A stretch of DNA of 64,000 nt from Petunia secreta (GCA_029990175.1 JARKIP010000010.1:41596001-41660000), one strand, 5' to 3'; counted from the first letter of the stretch, positions 23,031 to 34,670 are shown. Notes: generated from the sequence alone by a model not told the origin. Translations and numbers: made by a program.

Positions 23031-23042
23031 GCTCTGATACCA
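23031..23042 (-). other. CRM primer-binding site, tRNA-iMet
   Basis: On the minus strand TGGTATCAGAGC, complementary to the 3' end of initiator tRNA-Met, lies 3 bases inside the 5' LTR. Confidence 0.88.
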
Positions 23043-23045
23043 AAC

Positions 23046-23788
23046 TGATGCAGGAAAAATGCAGAAAGTAAAATAAAATAGGAGCGAGACTCGTCTCGAA
23101 CTCCCTACGGGGTATCCATGAAGAACTTGTTCCGTGAAACTCCCGATTTGGGTCAAGAGAGGCCTAACGCTAAGCAGCTACCCTCGAGTCACACTTGGGA
23201 CTCGCAAATAGAGTGATCGGGGCGGGGTTGAAGGCCAAGTATCATCCAATAGGAGATTCAAGTCCCAAACAAGGTTTTCATTCAACAAAGGAGCAATGCT
23301 CTCAATTCTTCAACATTCAAAATAGACTAAGTAATGAAATATGTTAGGCTTGGGATATTTATAATATTTTCCCAAGCTTAGGTAAAAGGTCTAAAATGCC
23401 CAAATTTTAGGCTTTAAGTAAATAGACCACACATGGCTAAAACAGTAAAAAATAACTAAATTTTCGTCCTTCAGCAATTTGGGCGGAGCGCCTACAATTT
23501 TGATTAGTGGGGTGTGCCAGGCAGAGCGCCTGGACCTTGGGCGGAGCGCTTGGCCCCTATGTTCCTTGGACCTTGGGCGGAGCGCCTGGCCCCTATGTTC
23601 CTTGGGCCGCCTAGGCCTCAGGCGAAGCGCCTGGGCCTTCTAGGCGGGGCGCCTGAGCATATATCACCCCGAACGACTTCCAATTATTTCCATCTTCGAG
23701 CCCTTTCCTCTCCAAGTGTAAATGCGCCTCTTGGACCTTCTTGGCTTGACTCCAAGTGAAGGGTCTCGTGACAGATTGCCCGGCACCA
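23046..23788 (-). repeat. CRM 5' LTR (743 bp)
   Basis: TGATGCAGGAAAAATGCAG to GCCCGGCACCA on the plus strand. It holds six copies of the GGCGGAGCGCC palindrome. A 36-bp unit starting GGACCTTGGGCGGAGCGC is tandemly duplicated (23532-23567 and 23568-23603), which explains much of its extra length over the 3' LTR. Confidence 0.92.
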
Positions 23789-23793
23789 GATGT

Positions 23794-24210
23794 GTAATAA
23801 GGTCAATCTTTTTGTCAATTTATCCATTTTTCCAGTGCTTTTTTGAGCCGACAAATTGAGATGATTTCAATGAATAATTCATGACCATCCTTAAAATTAG
23901 AGATATTTCTTCTCCAGAAATGGAGGAAACTGGTGGTGGTGAAAAATAGAGTATTGTGGGTTGGATGGAGTACTTTGTGAGAGGTTGTTGTCGCCTATAT
24001 TTTTCTTGAACGAGGGCTGCTTTCTGGCAATACTCTGGTGGTTCTATAGATGGTGATCATGGGGCTCTCGGGTCTCGGATGGTTTGGGTGGAGGATGAAG
24101 CATCAAGGCTAATGAGTTTTTGGATAAAGTGATGTATTTTTTTTTTGGGGACCGGGTTATATGTTATGGATCATAGGTATTTTGATTTGTATTGCTTTTA
24201 CTCTAAGGAT
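23794..24210. other. Right interior of the Mutator-like element
   Basis: No supported gene. A run of ten or more T residues lies near 24130. Confidence 0.4.
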
Positions 24211-24378
24211 GCCACGTGTCCCCTCCGTTAAGGGAGGGTTATATTTGTTTAAGGGAGGGGTATATTTGTTTAAAACTTAAATGATAAGGGTAAATCGTGG
24301 CGCATAGTGGAATGGAGGATAGGTTTATACTATAGCTTATAGTAGAGGGGTAAATATGACCCTTTGCCAATTTTAAAA

Positions 24379-25787
24379 TAAGGAGGAGTGCTAGGCAATG
24401 TAGGAAAAAATTTGGCTTTTCATTTATAAATTCCTCCCTTTGAGATGCTATTTCTGAAAAAATTCCCCGCTTTATATTTTTTTTCCCCTTAATAATCTCA
24501 TTTCACTTTATCTACCTTTTATATTGTACTAATACGCACCTAACTTTTTTTTTTCTTTTTTCTTTTTCACAATATTGTAAATTCATATTTTATTGCTAGT
24601 ATGTAGTATCATAAAAGTATGAATAATATTCATATAAATATTCTATTCACAAGAATAATATGATATGATATGATATGATATATTATGAGACAATATGTAA
24701 CGACCATCCAAACCAACTGTTAAAATACATATACATTTATAAATAAATAATGCAGTAGCCTCCTATCAGTAGGGGTGTTAATGGTTCGATTTGTTTGAAA
24801 TTTTTCAAAAACTTTATACCATACCAATATTTTAATTTCTCGAATATGCATAATAAATATATGACTTTTCAAAATCATTCCATTATTTGGCTTTCCCTTT
24901 GATATCGTCATGATTCGGTAATTTTTGATAGTTTTGTTCTAAAACTTGTTGTAAGAGCTGCCTTATTATTAGAATGTGCTTTTTAAATATAAAATATCAG
25001 GAAGTGGTTAGTAAGATCTATTTAAATACTCAACAAATTTTTGTTCTCCAATATTAATCTACAAGCGATCGCCATTTTCTAGATTAAATATATATTAGAA
25101 CATGATACAATGCGCATGACTTTGGTAGAGATTATCCCGAGATTATTATTGTTTAAAAGATGATGGATCAATGGATCAAAACATTATGCTGTAGTGGAGT
25201 AAAAATAATTAAGAAAAGACAAGAAAAATTTAAAGCACACGAATTGAGAGATATTAATCAAATTATAACTCGAGAGTGGAAAAATATTCAATACTTGGTC
25301 ATTTGATGATTTGGTGCTCAGGTTTGTTCTTTCCAACTGATTTAATTTTAATAAGGCTCTTTGAGTGCAAATTAAGTTTGGGAGTTGAGGCTTTATACGT
25401 TATATATTTACTCAATATAGTCCATCACCGAGGTCTCGGCCTAAAATGACTTGTCAAATTTAAACTTGTATGTATAAACTTATTTGATTCTGTAGTCTTT
25501 TCGATTCTTGTTGATAAAATAAAAATTTATCTTAGTAATTCGGTACGATCATAGATGGATATTGAAACATTCGTTTCATTAAAGCAACCTAACAGCGTTT
25601 CAGTACAGTTTGATTCAGTTGATTTAGTTGATTTGTCAATAATCATTTATGCCCCTAACCAGACTGTAAACATCAATAAATAACATAGAATGTCCAGTTA
25701 TGAATTAAAACTCTTTGTATGTTTTAATGCATTTCTTCTTTCTCTTAGAAATTTTCCACGTACTCCATTCTGGCAGATTTATAAAAA
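24379..25787. other. Intergenic AT-rich region
   Basis: It starts with the tail of element B (to about 24425). A short (GATAT)n run lies at about 24659-24682. No gene, terminal repeat or RNA gene could be supported. Confidence 0.4.
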
Positions 25788-26480
25788 CTAGTTTTGGACA
25801 CGTGCTTCACACGTAAGTCTCATGTGAAGTATTACAGACGGTATAAATTATTATTAAATTGGCCTACAATGAGCAAAAAAAATAAATTGATGGGGAAAAG
25901 TACAACTAAAAATGAATTAAACAAAATTCGACATAAATTATTGACGTGAATAATTACATTTCGTCTCTGATGTAGAATGAATCAATCATTGAGTAACTCT
26001 TACATGCTTAGAGTGATCATGACTACAATAGATAAAAGGTCATGGAATAAATATTCTTACCTGTAGCATAATCTTTGATGGGAAGAAATTTGGCAAACTG
26101 ATAATGCTCATCAGACAATAGAAAAAAAAATGTATTAATATTAGACCAACTTAAATGTTGATTGCAAAATAATCACGTATAATAACATGAAAAAGGGGAA
26201 CTAAAACGATTAAAAAGTAGTATATATGTGCAACACATATCCATGAAGATAATAATGGGAGCAAAAAAAATCTGAATTATATGAAAATGAATTATATATC
26301 TAAAAACTCTTTTTCAATTATTTACCTTTCTATTAGAAGTTTAAATTCACCTAAACAATAACATGTGTTTTTAGGGGGGGGGGGGGGGGACATTAAGCAC
26401 TATTGGAAAACAATTAGAGTATTATATTTTCCTTCTGAAGTCCAAATTGAGAAGAAAAAAATTGAAACAAAAATGTGATG
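25788..26480 (-). mobile_element. Helitron 3' end, reverse orientation, truncated
   Basis: CTAG at 25788-25791 is followed on the plus strand by a hairpin with stem ACGTG/CACGT and loop CTTCA (25800-25814), 8 bases away. This is the same terminal design as the Helitron ending at 14049, read on the minus strand. I see no matching TC...ATACTATTATAAAAGC start, so the 5' end is lost or lies beyond the Athila and Ogre-like insertions. The right edge given is arbitrary. Confidence 0.55.
26370..26389. repeat. Poly-G run
   Basis: About 18 consecutive G residues following TTTTTA. Confidence 0.9.
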
Positions 26481-26545
26481 TGTTGGCATTTTATGCGTAT
26501 TGTTGACTCTTCTAAGCTAGTTTTTATGTCTTTTAGTCTAATATA
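26481..26545 (+). mobile_element. Left stub of the split Athila 5' LTR (candidate)
   Basis: TGTTGGCATTTTATGCG begins a short stretch ending in ATATA, the target duplication of the Ogre-like insertion. Removing that insertion joins this stretch to 50789 and gives an LTR of about 1.5 kb ending at the Athila primer site (52256). That is a normal Athila LTR length. The exact start is a guess from the TGTTGG ends. Confidence 0.4.
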
Positions 26546-29378
26546 TGTCGCACCCCTTTTTTCCTAACTCGGAGTGTGTCAAGGTTGGGGTTTGACTAGG
26601 TGACTCAATTGAGTCGGTTTTGAGTCGCCACCTAATAAGTTTATCTAAGGCACATTAGGTCACCTAAAAATGTCTAAGGGTCTTGATTTAACTCCGAGAG
26701 TCGTGCTTACAGAGGTTCTAGGTAACAAGTTCTAGTGACTCGAGAAGAAGGTGTTAGACACTTTCCAAGTTCCACGAAAAGTGGTTCCTGCCCGAGTTTC
26801 AATTTTGAGATATTGAATTGAAGCGTTACAAGGTAAATGGGTGACTAACTTTAATCCTAAGATGCAATTTTGAGTCTAGGGTCAAATTTGTAATACGGGG
26901 CTAAAAAGTCAAAACTAGGCACAAAAGGGGTATTCATGCAAAAATATTAGGTAGGTTGTGATATATGTTCAAACAGATATGGGCCGTTCTCAGATTTGGA
27001 AATACGGCCGAAATCCACTGCCTAATTGCACATTTAACCACAGTTTTAACAATTTAATTTCAGCAAGGCTGAAATCGCAAGAAGTGCCAGAAACAGTTCA
27101 TTAGCGCAAATTCACGAATTGAATCAGTTGCAAAAATAGGCATATTTTGAAAAATAATTTTCTAAAGAACACAAAAACCAACTTGTGGTTATTATGTTGA
27201 GGAAATGTAAGTTGTTTTGGGGAAGGTGTTTCAACATTAGTTATTGAACACTTTTCCAAACGGCTTCTTGTTTTTGGGGTCGGATTTTGAAAATACATAT
27301 ATAGGAATGGTTTTGGTTTTGTTTTGAAACGGGGAGGCACGAAACACATCAGTGCATATAAAGGGCTTTCACACGTAACTATAAATATATATAATATAAG
27401 TATGCAAAAACATGTTATACGATACAGTTTAGTTTTGGAAAAAATCATATACGTATAGATAGTGTACAATCGACCCCACTAAGTTTTGTACTCCCTTATA
27501 CGCTATTAGATTTGTGTATAAGAGATAGAAACCTTCTTAGGAAAATGTTTAACACATAAATGACCATTTTCAAAAGTAGGGATTGGGCCCGCATTAGAAG
27601 TAAAAAAGGGGGATGTTCAGATTTATAGAAACAATCCAATTTAGGAAAATATCGCACAAGTAGCCCCTGTTTTCGTAAAATTTCCAAATTACAAACAAAT
27701 TGTCAGGAGTTTTATCAAAGTTATTACATGTTAACATATACAAGTTTAAACTACAAACTTCTCTTGACTTAACATGCAAAAACCTATTTTCTGTAAGATG
27801 ATGCGAGCACATAAGAGAGTGAGGTTAGGAGAAGCCCTTGAATGGCCGTATATATAGCTCACTGCTATGTGATTGACCTATTTTAATGCACTTTGAGTAC
27901 AAAAGAGAGTCCGCAAATACAACAAAGAAAGAGAATTTAAACAAAGCATAAGAAAGACACTATGTGTCCTGCTTTTGTAACCACTTTTTAACTCTCATCT
28001 AAAGGCTTTGAAGAAGGCGTTAGACGCAAAGAACTTTCTTGAAATAGAATCATGCAGACAAATACTAAGATGGTATGGCTTATGGGTCATCCGAGAATAA
28101 AGAATAACCTTAAAAAAGGATTAGTTTTATGACCCTGCTAGGGTCACATTAAGACACCGGGAAAACAAAACACAGTGTCTAATTCAGAGATAGATCATAG
28201 CAATGAAAGAGAAGACTCAAGGATTGCATTGTAACTCCTTTTTTGGAGCTTTTACCTTTAACAAAGTGGATGCTAGAAGTAAGTCAGGCAGTGAAAAAGC
28301 CACAAGAGCTTCTGGGATCTCAATCCAAACTTAAGACAGTGAATGATTGAAAAAGAGAGGAGAAGAGTATTCTAAGTATTCCACGCGTGTGTTGTCTCTT
28401 TAAGAGTGAAGTAGGCATGTTTATATAGGTGCAAGGGTAGGAATTAAATTCAAACGGGTAAATGTGTATAAGGCAAAGCAATATTTCCTTCCAAAAATAA
28501 AAAATATCCTATTGTAAATTTTCATATATGGCTCAATCAGGATCCTTAAAATTAGGGTAAAACACACAAAATGAGATTCTGGGCAAGTATATTCATACTC
28601 CTTACTTGTAATGGAGTCTAGGTTTAAAATCAGTGCAAAAAAATATCTTACCCCAATTTAGGATTCGAAATTTCTTGATTGTCTTAACAACATTCAAATC
28701 AATTCTAAATTGATACTCTACTAATCATTTAATCAATTTACCATATAGGTTTCAATCTAAAAAAATCATGCTCACATGAAAATTGTGCTTAGTCGACTGG
28801 ATACACATAGGGTGATCACAGAATTATTAACAGGTTTTAAAGACTAAAAATTCATCGTCATAAAAATAAGAACATAAACTGCATACTCATTTAGGTTCAA
28901 ATGCCCTAGGTTCCAAGGTCGTAACAAGGTTTCAAAATGCCAAGAATGCTCAATTTAACAATATATCATCATAAGCCAGAATAATAGTAAACATAATTAT
29001 AAAATCTTTGTTCTAACTAATTAATCGGATAACAATTGAGTAATTAAGTATGCAAATTATCAAATTGGGCACAGGCATGATGTAATGATTCAAAAAATCA
29101 TAAAAAGGAAAGGATTACTCATTTAGGACATGGATCGGGTTAAACATGACTCATTGCTTTTCATTTAAGGTAGGGTGACAATCGTCGTACGTATTTTAGT
29201 GAATTCCTCAGTTTTCCAGCGACTGTGGTGGTGGGGGAGAGAGGTTCGCTTTTGGACCTCCTATTTTTGTGAAATAGACATAGGGTTTTTTCGAAGAGAG
29301 TGAAGAGAGCAAATTACGTATTTTGTTCGGTGTTTGGTGGCCGTAAATGGCTTCAAACAGTGTGCGATGCTATGATTT

Positions 29379-29379
29379 T

Positions 29380-29440
<61 letters not shown>
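29379..29440. repeat. GA dinucleotide microsatellite in the left LTR
   Basis: About 30 units of GA. The equivalent site in the other LTR (about 50164-50180) has only a short GAGAGAAAGAGAGAG. Confidence 0.95.
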
Positions 29441-29442
<2 letters not shown>

Positions 29443-29662
29443 TAGGACGGCATGAGTTTTTGGTGGAAATGAGGGTATCTTATGGTTTCCGGGTGGAGGG
29501 GGGGTTTACTAGTGTAATTAAACAGGAAAATAGACTTTCGGGCGTTGGATCAATTGTTTAAATGGCCAGGATGGGAACATGTGGAGCTGACGTGGGCAAT
29601 GTTGTGGAATGTGAGGTGTATATGCATATAAGTGCGTATAAAATGTATAAAATGATATAAAA

Positions 29663-29783
<121 letters not shown>

Positions 29784-30042
29784 TAATGCTTTTAAGATAA
29801 TTGGGCTGAACTTAGAAAATACGGGGTAATTTGCAAAATCCGTGCAAATTTTGTAAATAGTTGTAGCTTGTGCTGGTGTCTTTAAAAATGGTCTGATTGG
29901 CGTGTTTGTGTGAAATGAGGATTTTCAGTGGAAGTTAATACGAGTAAGAAATAAAGATGATATGGTAAATTGCATGATCATCAGGGCAATTTTGTCCGAA
30001 AAATTGCTATTGAAACAGGAGGGATAAAATTGGATGTCAACT

Positions 30043-30058
30043 GCTGCCCCTCTTTGCC
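30043..30058 (-). other. Polypurine tract of the Ogre-like element
   Basis: Minus strand GGCAAAGAGGGGCAGCA abuts the 3' LTR. The LTR edge reads AGTTGACATCC here and TGTTGACACCC at the other LTR, so the terminal T has mutated. Confidence 0.75.
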
Positions 30059-30284
30059 CGGAGATTATGAAAGAGTCTTCGGGAAAAGACGACGACAGAG
30101 CGGCCAATTTTGTCCTGACTCTCGGAAGGTGCATATTGAAATTGTAGGTGTTTGTGTAACATGGTAGTTTGTGATGCTGCTGCAATGCCAGATTGTTTCA
30201 TGCAATAAGGGTGAGCTTTTGTAAATAATATTTGTAAATGTAAAATAGACTTTCATGTGGTTGGACCGTCTTGCCAGTTCTTCT

Positions 30285-30530
30285 TGTAAAGAGACCTATG
30301 CTCATCGGGAGCTGCTGCTGCCTCCTCGGAAAGAGAACCTACGCTTGTCAAGAGCTGCGACTGCCTCCTCGTATAGAAAACCTACTGCTACTGCCTCCTT
30401 GTTAAGAGAGCATACTGCTATTGCCTTCTTGTAAAGAAAACCTACGCTTGTCAAGAGCTGATATTGCCTCCTCGTAAAGAGAACCTACTGTTACTGCTTC
30501 CTCGTAAAGAGAACCTATTGCTACTTGCTC
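30285..30530 (-). repeat. Degenerate tandem repeats, 3' untranslated region of the Ogre-like element
   Basis: About five to six imperfect units of 40 or so bases, each containing CTGCCTCCTCGTAAAGAGAA and CCTAC or close variants. Some carry GCTTGTCAAGAGCTG. They lie between the integrase region and the polypurine tract, where Tat/Ogre elements often carry tandem repeats. Confidence 0.8.
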
Positions 30531-30539
30531 TAGTCGTGA

Positions 30540-31329
30540 GATGTTTGCCTGCCACGTCGGCTGTGTACCCTGCAAACAATAAGTAATTTAAAGTGAAAAA
30601 AAAAACTAAATGCCTCTCGTCAGGAGATATTTGCCTGCCATGTTGGGCTGTGTATCCTGTGAAAAAAAAGTAAAGTGAAGTGCTAAAATAAGATGCCTTT
30701 GTCATGTCTGCAATGTTGCTAAGAAGGTCGTCCTGTTTCTGCTTTGGTAATGCCTGCGCTCAAAGAAAAATATGTGAGTTGCGAGGAGAGGTTTGATTTG
30801 TGTAGTCTTCATCTGCTTCGCGCCTTTTTCTTGTAGTGTCTTTTGAGAATACTAGGACCTTGGACAAGCTAACGGGGGAAAAAAAAAGAAAATAATGAAA
30901 GTATTTGAAAAATATTTTCAAGAAAAATGTATTTTATTCCATTGAATCGTAGACTGCACTGTGTAATACGAGTATAATATTGCAACTGTTGCTTTTCAGA
31001 CCTTACTAGAACCTTTCCTTGTTGAATTTTGAGGAGACCTCAAAATTCTGCCCCAGTTTCTGCACCTTGCCTTCTCTTAAGATTTTTGAGGGTATCTAAA
31101 CAATCTTTCCCCAGTGTTGATTTCTGTCTGTCCTTTTGAATTTTTCAGAGGTCCTCAAAAATTCTGCCCCAGTGTCTAATTCGTGGAAAAAATAAATTTT
31201 TTGTATTGATCTAACCGAACCTTGTGGTAGGTTGCCTACATATATGGAATCAGGTCGTAATGTAGTTCCAGATTACATAAGACATTGCATAAATAGAAAA
31301 GCTACTAGCTAGTGTATGTGGTCCTTCAC
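30540..31329. other. 3' non-coding region of the Ogre-like element
   Basis: No gene is supported. Two similar stretches at about 30540-30570 and 30615-30660 (GAGATGTTTGCCTGCCACGT and GAGATATTTGCCTGCCATGT) suggest a further partial duplication. CAAAATTCTGCCCCAGT also appears twice near 31045 and 31155. Confidence 0.6.
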
Positions 31330-32604
31330 ACATAGTATCTCTTGACAGCATCTGCATTGATTGGTCTTGGCCAAATCTTTCCGTCTATATCTGCTAACAT
31401 CAAGGCTCCTCCGGTCAGGACTTGATGAACTATGTATGGCACTTGCCAATTCCGTGTGAACATGCTTTTTGCCTCTTCTTGATTAGGGAATATCTTCTTT
31501 AGCACCAGTTGTCCCGGTTGAAAGGTCTCACCCGGACTTTCTTGTTAAATGCCTTTTCCATTCTTTTCTGATACAAGTTCCCATGTATTGCGTTCATTCT
31601 TTTGGCATCAATGAGTGTTAACTGCTCCATCCTTCCTTTAATCCATTCAGCACATTTCAATTCTTCTTCCTAAATGACTCTTAGAGAAGGTATCTCGACC
31701 TCTGCTAGTATTACTGCTTCAGTTCTATAGACTAACAGGTAGGGAGTGGCTCCCGTTGATGTACTTACAGTGGTGCAGTACCCTAACAGTGCATATGGTA
31801 GATTCTCGTGCCATTGCTTCGAATTGTCAATCATCTTGTGCAGTATTTTCTTGATATTCTTGTTGGCTACCTCAACTGCTCCATTTATCTGAGGTCTATA
31901 TGCAGTAGAATTACGGTGCTTGATCTTGAAAGTTTCACAGGTTTCTTTCATCAAGTCGCTATTGAGATTAGACTCATTGTCGGTGATGATTGACTCGGGT
32001 AAGCCGAACCTACAGATCATTTTGTCACGACGAAGTCTGCTACCACTTTCTTCGTTACTGACTTGTATGATGCGGCTTCCACCCATTTGTTAAAGTAGTC
32101 GATGGCTACCAATATGAACCGATGCCCATTTGATGCAGCAGGTTCAATTGGTCCTATAACATCCATTCCCCAGGCCGCGAAAGGCCATGGTGACCCCATA
32201 ACGTTCAACTCACTTGGAGGTACCCGAAGCATGTCCCCATGGACTTGGCATTGATGACATCTCTTCGCGTGCTTGATGCAATCATGCTCCATAGTCATCC
32301 AGAAATAGCCTGCTCTTAAGATCTTCTTTACAAGCACGAAACCATTCATGGGTGGGCCGCACGTCCTAGTATGCACTTCTTCCAGCAATCTTGCGGGTTC
32401 CTTTGCATCTAAAAATCTTAGCAAACCCAAATCTGGCGTTCTTTTGTATAGGACTTCACCGTCAGGAAGAAACCATTCGCCAATCTCCTCAACATCTTCT
32501 TTTGGAGGCTTGTAATATTTTTTGGATAAATGTTGTCTTTGAGAAAATTCCTGATGCCGTGGGACCATGGCTGTCCGTACAACTCTTCTTTTACATGAAA
32601 ACAA
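31330..32604 (-). pseudogene. Ogre-like integrase, frameshifted
   Basis: The N-terminal zinc-binding domain is readable at 32604-32017 as HTRTCGPPMNGF followed by CHQC. The catalytic core has WGMDVIGPIEP (first Asp), then, after a frameshift near 32050, GLPESIITDNESN (second Asp) and YRPQINGAVEVANK (Glu) in the frame 32086-31670. The C-terminal region continues in broken frames to about 31330, with EWIKGRMEQLTLIDAKRMNA readable. It would insert element DNA into the genome, but is non-functional. Confidence 0.88.
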
Positions 32605-32668
32605 TATGCTGGTTGTTCTTTCACTGCTGTAGGTAGTTAATCAATGTAGTTCTTTTCGAGATGCTGGA

Positions 32669-32989
32669 TCATGGAGGATGTGGTAGCCAAGGCGTCCGCA
32701 AACTCATTCTGCAGTCTAGGCACATGCTAGATTCTATCTTGGTGAACCTCTTTTTAAGTTCTTTTATGCACTCTAGGTATGGCAGTATCTTGGAATTCTT
32801 CGCTGTCCATTCACCTCGAACCTGATGGATTAATAGATCGGAATCTCTAATCCCCAACAATTCTTGTATATCTATGTCTACCGCCATTCTAAGTCCCAAG
32901 ATGCAAGCCTCATATTTTGCCATGCTATTGGTGTAAGGAAACCTGAGTTTGGCTGTGACAGGATAGAGTTGGCCAGTTTCGGAAACCAA
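32669..32989 (-). pseudogene. Second, archaeal-type RNase H of the Ogre-like element
   Basis: The frame carries KLRFPYTNSMAKYEACILGL and RDSDLLIHQVRGEW. These match the extra RNase H (aRH) located between the retroviral RNase H and integrase in Tat/Ogre elements. The catalytic pattern is reduced: Ala-Glu-Tyr at the Glu position is Ala-Lys-Tyr here, so one acidic residue is lost. The frame degrades after about residue 90. Confidence 0.8.
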
Positions 32990-33228
32990 TACTACCCCAA
33001 GGCCGACTCCCTTGAAGTTTACCGCTCCAATAAAGAATAGTCTCCAATTGATTACTCTTCTACAATGTCTTCTCCAATGAACGTGACCTCCTCGTCTGGG
33101 AAGTAAGTGTGCAAAGGCTCGTAGTTATCATCTACAGGATTCTCGGCCATGTGATCTGCTAAGGCTTGGGCTTTTATTGCCTTCTGAGTGACAAAGGTGA
33201 TGTCGAATTCACTGAGTAGCATTTGCCA

Positions 33229-34670
33229 TTAGGCCAATTTTTCGGTAGGCATCGGCTTCTGGAAGATATACTTAAGAGGGTCCATTCTTGATATCAACAA
33301 GGTTGCATAAGACGTCAGATAGTGTCTCCGCTTTTGTGCTACCCAAGTCAATGCACACCATGTGCATTCCAGCAATGTGCATTTAGCCTTGTAAGGAGTG
33401 AACTTCTTACTCAGATAATATATCGCATGTTTCTTTCTTCCTGTTAAGTCATGTTGTCCCAATACACATCCGAATGCTGAATCTACCACAGATAAGTACA
33501 ATATCAGAGGTCACCAAGTTTGGGTGGAACCAACACGAGAGGGCAAGACAGATACTCCTTTATCCTGTCGAACACTTTCTGGTAATTTTCTGTCCGCTCA
33601 ATCGCTGCATCTTTCTTCAGTAATTTGGTAATTGGTTCATAGATAATAGTGGATTGGGCTATGAATCGACTGATGTAGTTGAGCTGTCCCAAGAAACTCA
33701 TGACCTCTTTCTTACTCTTCGGAGGTGGTAACTCTTTGATGGCTTTGATCTTAGTTAGATCTAGCTCGATGCCTCTTCTGCTGACTATGAAACACAATAA
33801 CTTTCCTGCTGGAACACCGAAAGCACATTCTGCCGAGTTCAACTTTAGATTGTATCTATGCAAGCAATTGAAGAACTTGCGCAAATTATCCAGATTCTCC
33901 GAGATTCATCATTACTTGATAATCACGTCATCCACATATATTTCGATCTCTTTGTGCACCAAATCATGGAACATGGTAGTCATCGCCCTCATGTAAGTAG
34001 CCCCGGTATTCTTCAAATCGAAAGGCATCACTTTGTAGCAATAAATTCCCCAAGAAGTAGTGAATGTTGTCTTTTCTGCGTCCTTCTCATCCATGAGCAC
34101 TTGATCATAACCGGCGAAGCAATCTATGAAAGATTGTAGCTCGTGCTTTGCAAAATTATCAATCAAGATGTGTATATTATGCAGAGGAAAATCATCTTTT
34201 AGGGTTGCTTTGTTCAGGTCCCTATAATCTAGACAAACTCTAATTTCCCATCTTTCTTTGGCACCAAGAAGATGTTGGCTAACCAAGTTGGGTATTTGAC
34301 TGTTCTCAAGATCCCTAGATTGAGCTTTTTTGTCATCTCTTCTCCAAATCTGTACTAAAGTCGATGACTTGAAGGTCTAGGCTTTTTGCTTGACTAGCGG
34401 GAAGCCTGGATTTATTGGCAATTTGTGTGCCACAACATCCGTGCTTATACCGGTCATGTCATTATATGACCATGCGAATACGTCCTCGTATTCTCTAAGG
34501 AATTCAATGTATTGCTCTCTGACTTATGGAGTGATATGTAGACTAATTCTTATCTCTTTCACCGTTTTATCATCACCCAAATTTACCACTTCTGTCTCTT
34601 CTAAGTTCGATTTAGGCTTATTTTCAAATCTCTCAATTTCTTCTTGTGTTGCCTCATCAAACTCATCATA
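33229..34670 (-). pseudogene. Ogre-like reverse transcriptase and RNase H
   Basis: An N-terminal lead-in with VVNLGDDKTVKEIRISLHI is readable near 34640-34550. The polymerase core is at 34286-33912 (RVCLDYRDLNKATLKDDFPL, then EIYVDDVIIK with the YVDD box intact). The connection is at 33884-33504 (LNYISRFIAQST). RNase H is at 33501-33229 (GCVLGQHDLTGRKKHAIYYL). At least three frame breaks separate these blocks. Its job was to copy element RNA into DNA. Confidence 0.88.

Larger units (their letters stand above)
16368..23788 (-). mobile_element. Complete Ty3/gypsy chromovirus, CRM-like, 7421 bp
   Basis: It is bounded by the perfect 5-bp duplication GATGT (16363-16367 and 23789-23793). Both LTRs start TGATGCAG and end in CATCA or CACCA. 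A tRNA-iMet primer site lies beside the 5' LTR and a polypurine tract beside the 3' LTR. One gag-pol region on the minus strand runs gag, zinc knuckle, protease, reverse transcriptase, RNase H, integrase. The LTR start TGATG, the RSFHGLASFYRRFVKDFS block and the coding region running almost to the 3' LTR fit the CRM clade, which often targets centromeric chromatin. The clade call is from recognition, not from a tree. It is inactive: stops, frameshifts and a lost catalytic Asp. Confidence 0.9.
15521..24368. mobile_element. Mutator-like DNA element with long TIRs, carrying a nested CRM element
   Basis: Terminal inverted repeats of about 140-155 bp (15521-15659 and 24211-24368) begin GGCAAAGGATCATATTTACC at the left and GGCAAAGGGTCATATTTACC in reverse complement at the right. 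They extend inward to GACACGTGG. They are flanked by a perfect 10-bp direct repeat AATTTTAAAA (15511-15520 and 24369-24378). Long TIRs with a 9-11-bp duplication are the signature of MULEs. The element's own interior is 15660-16367 plus 23794-24210, about 1.1 kb, and contains no transposase, so it is non-autonomous. The rest is the CRM retrotransposon. Confidence 0.75.

Noticed and set aside
16800..23655. Palindromic repeats as a CRISPR-like array
   Set aside because: Spacing is irregular, units are 11-13 bp, the copies lie in LTRs and leader of a plant retrotransposon, and no cas genes are possible in this context.
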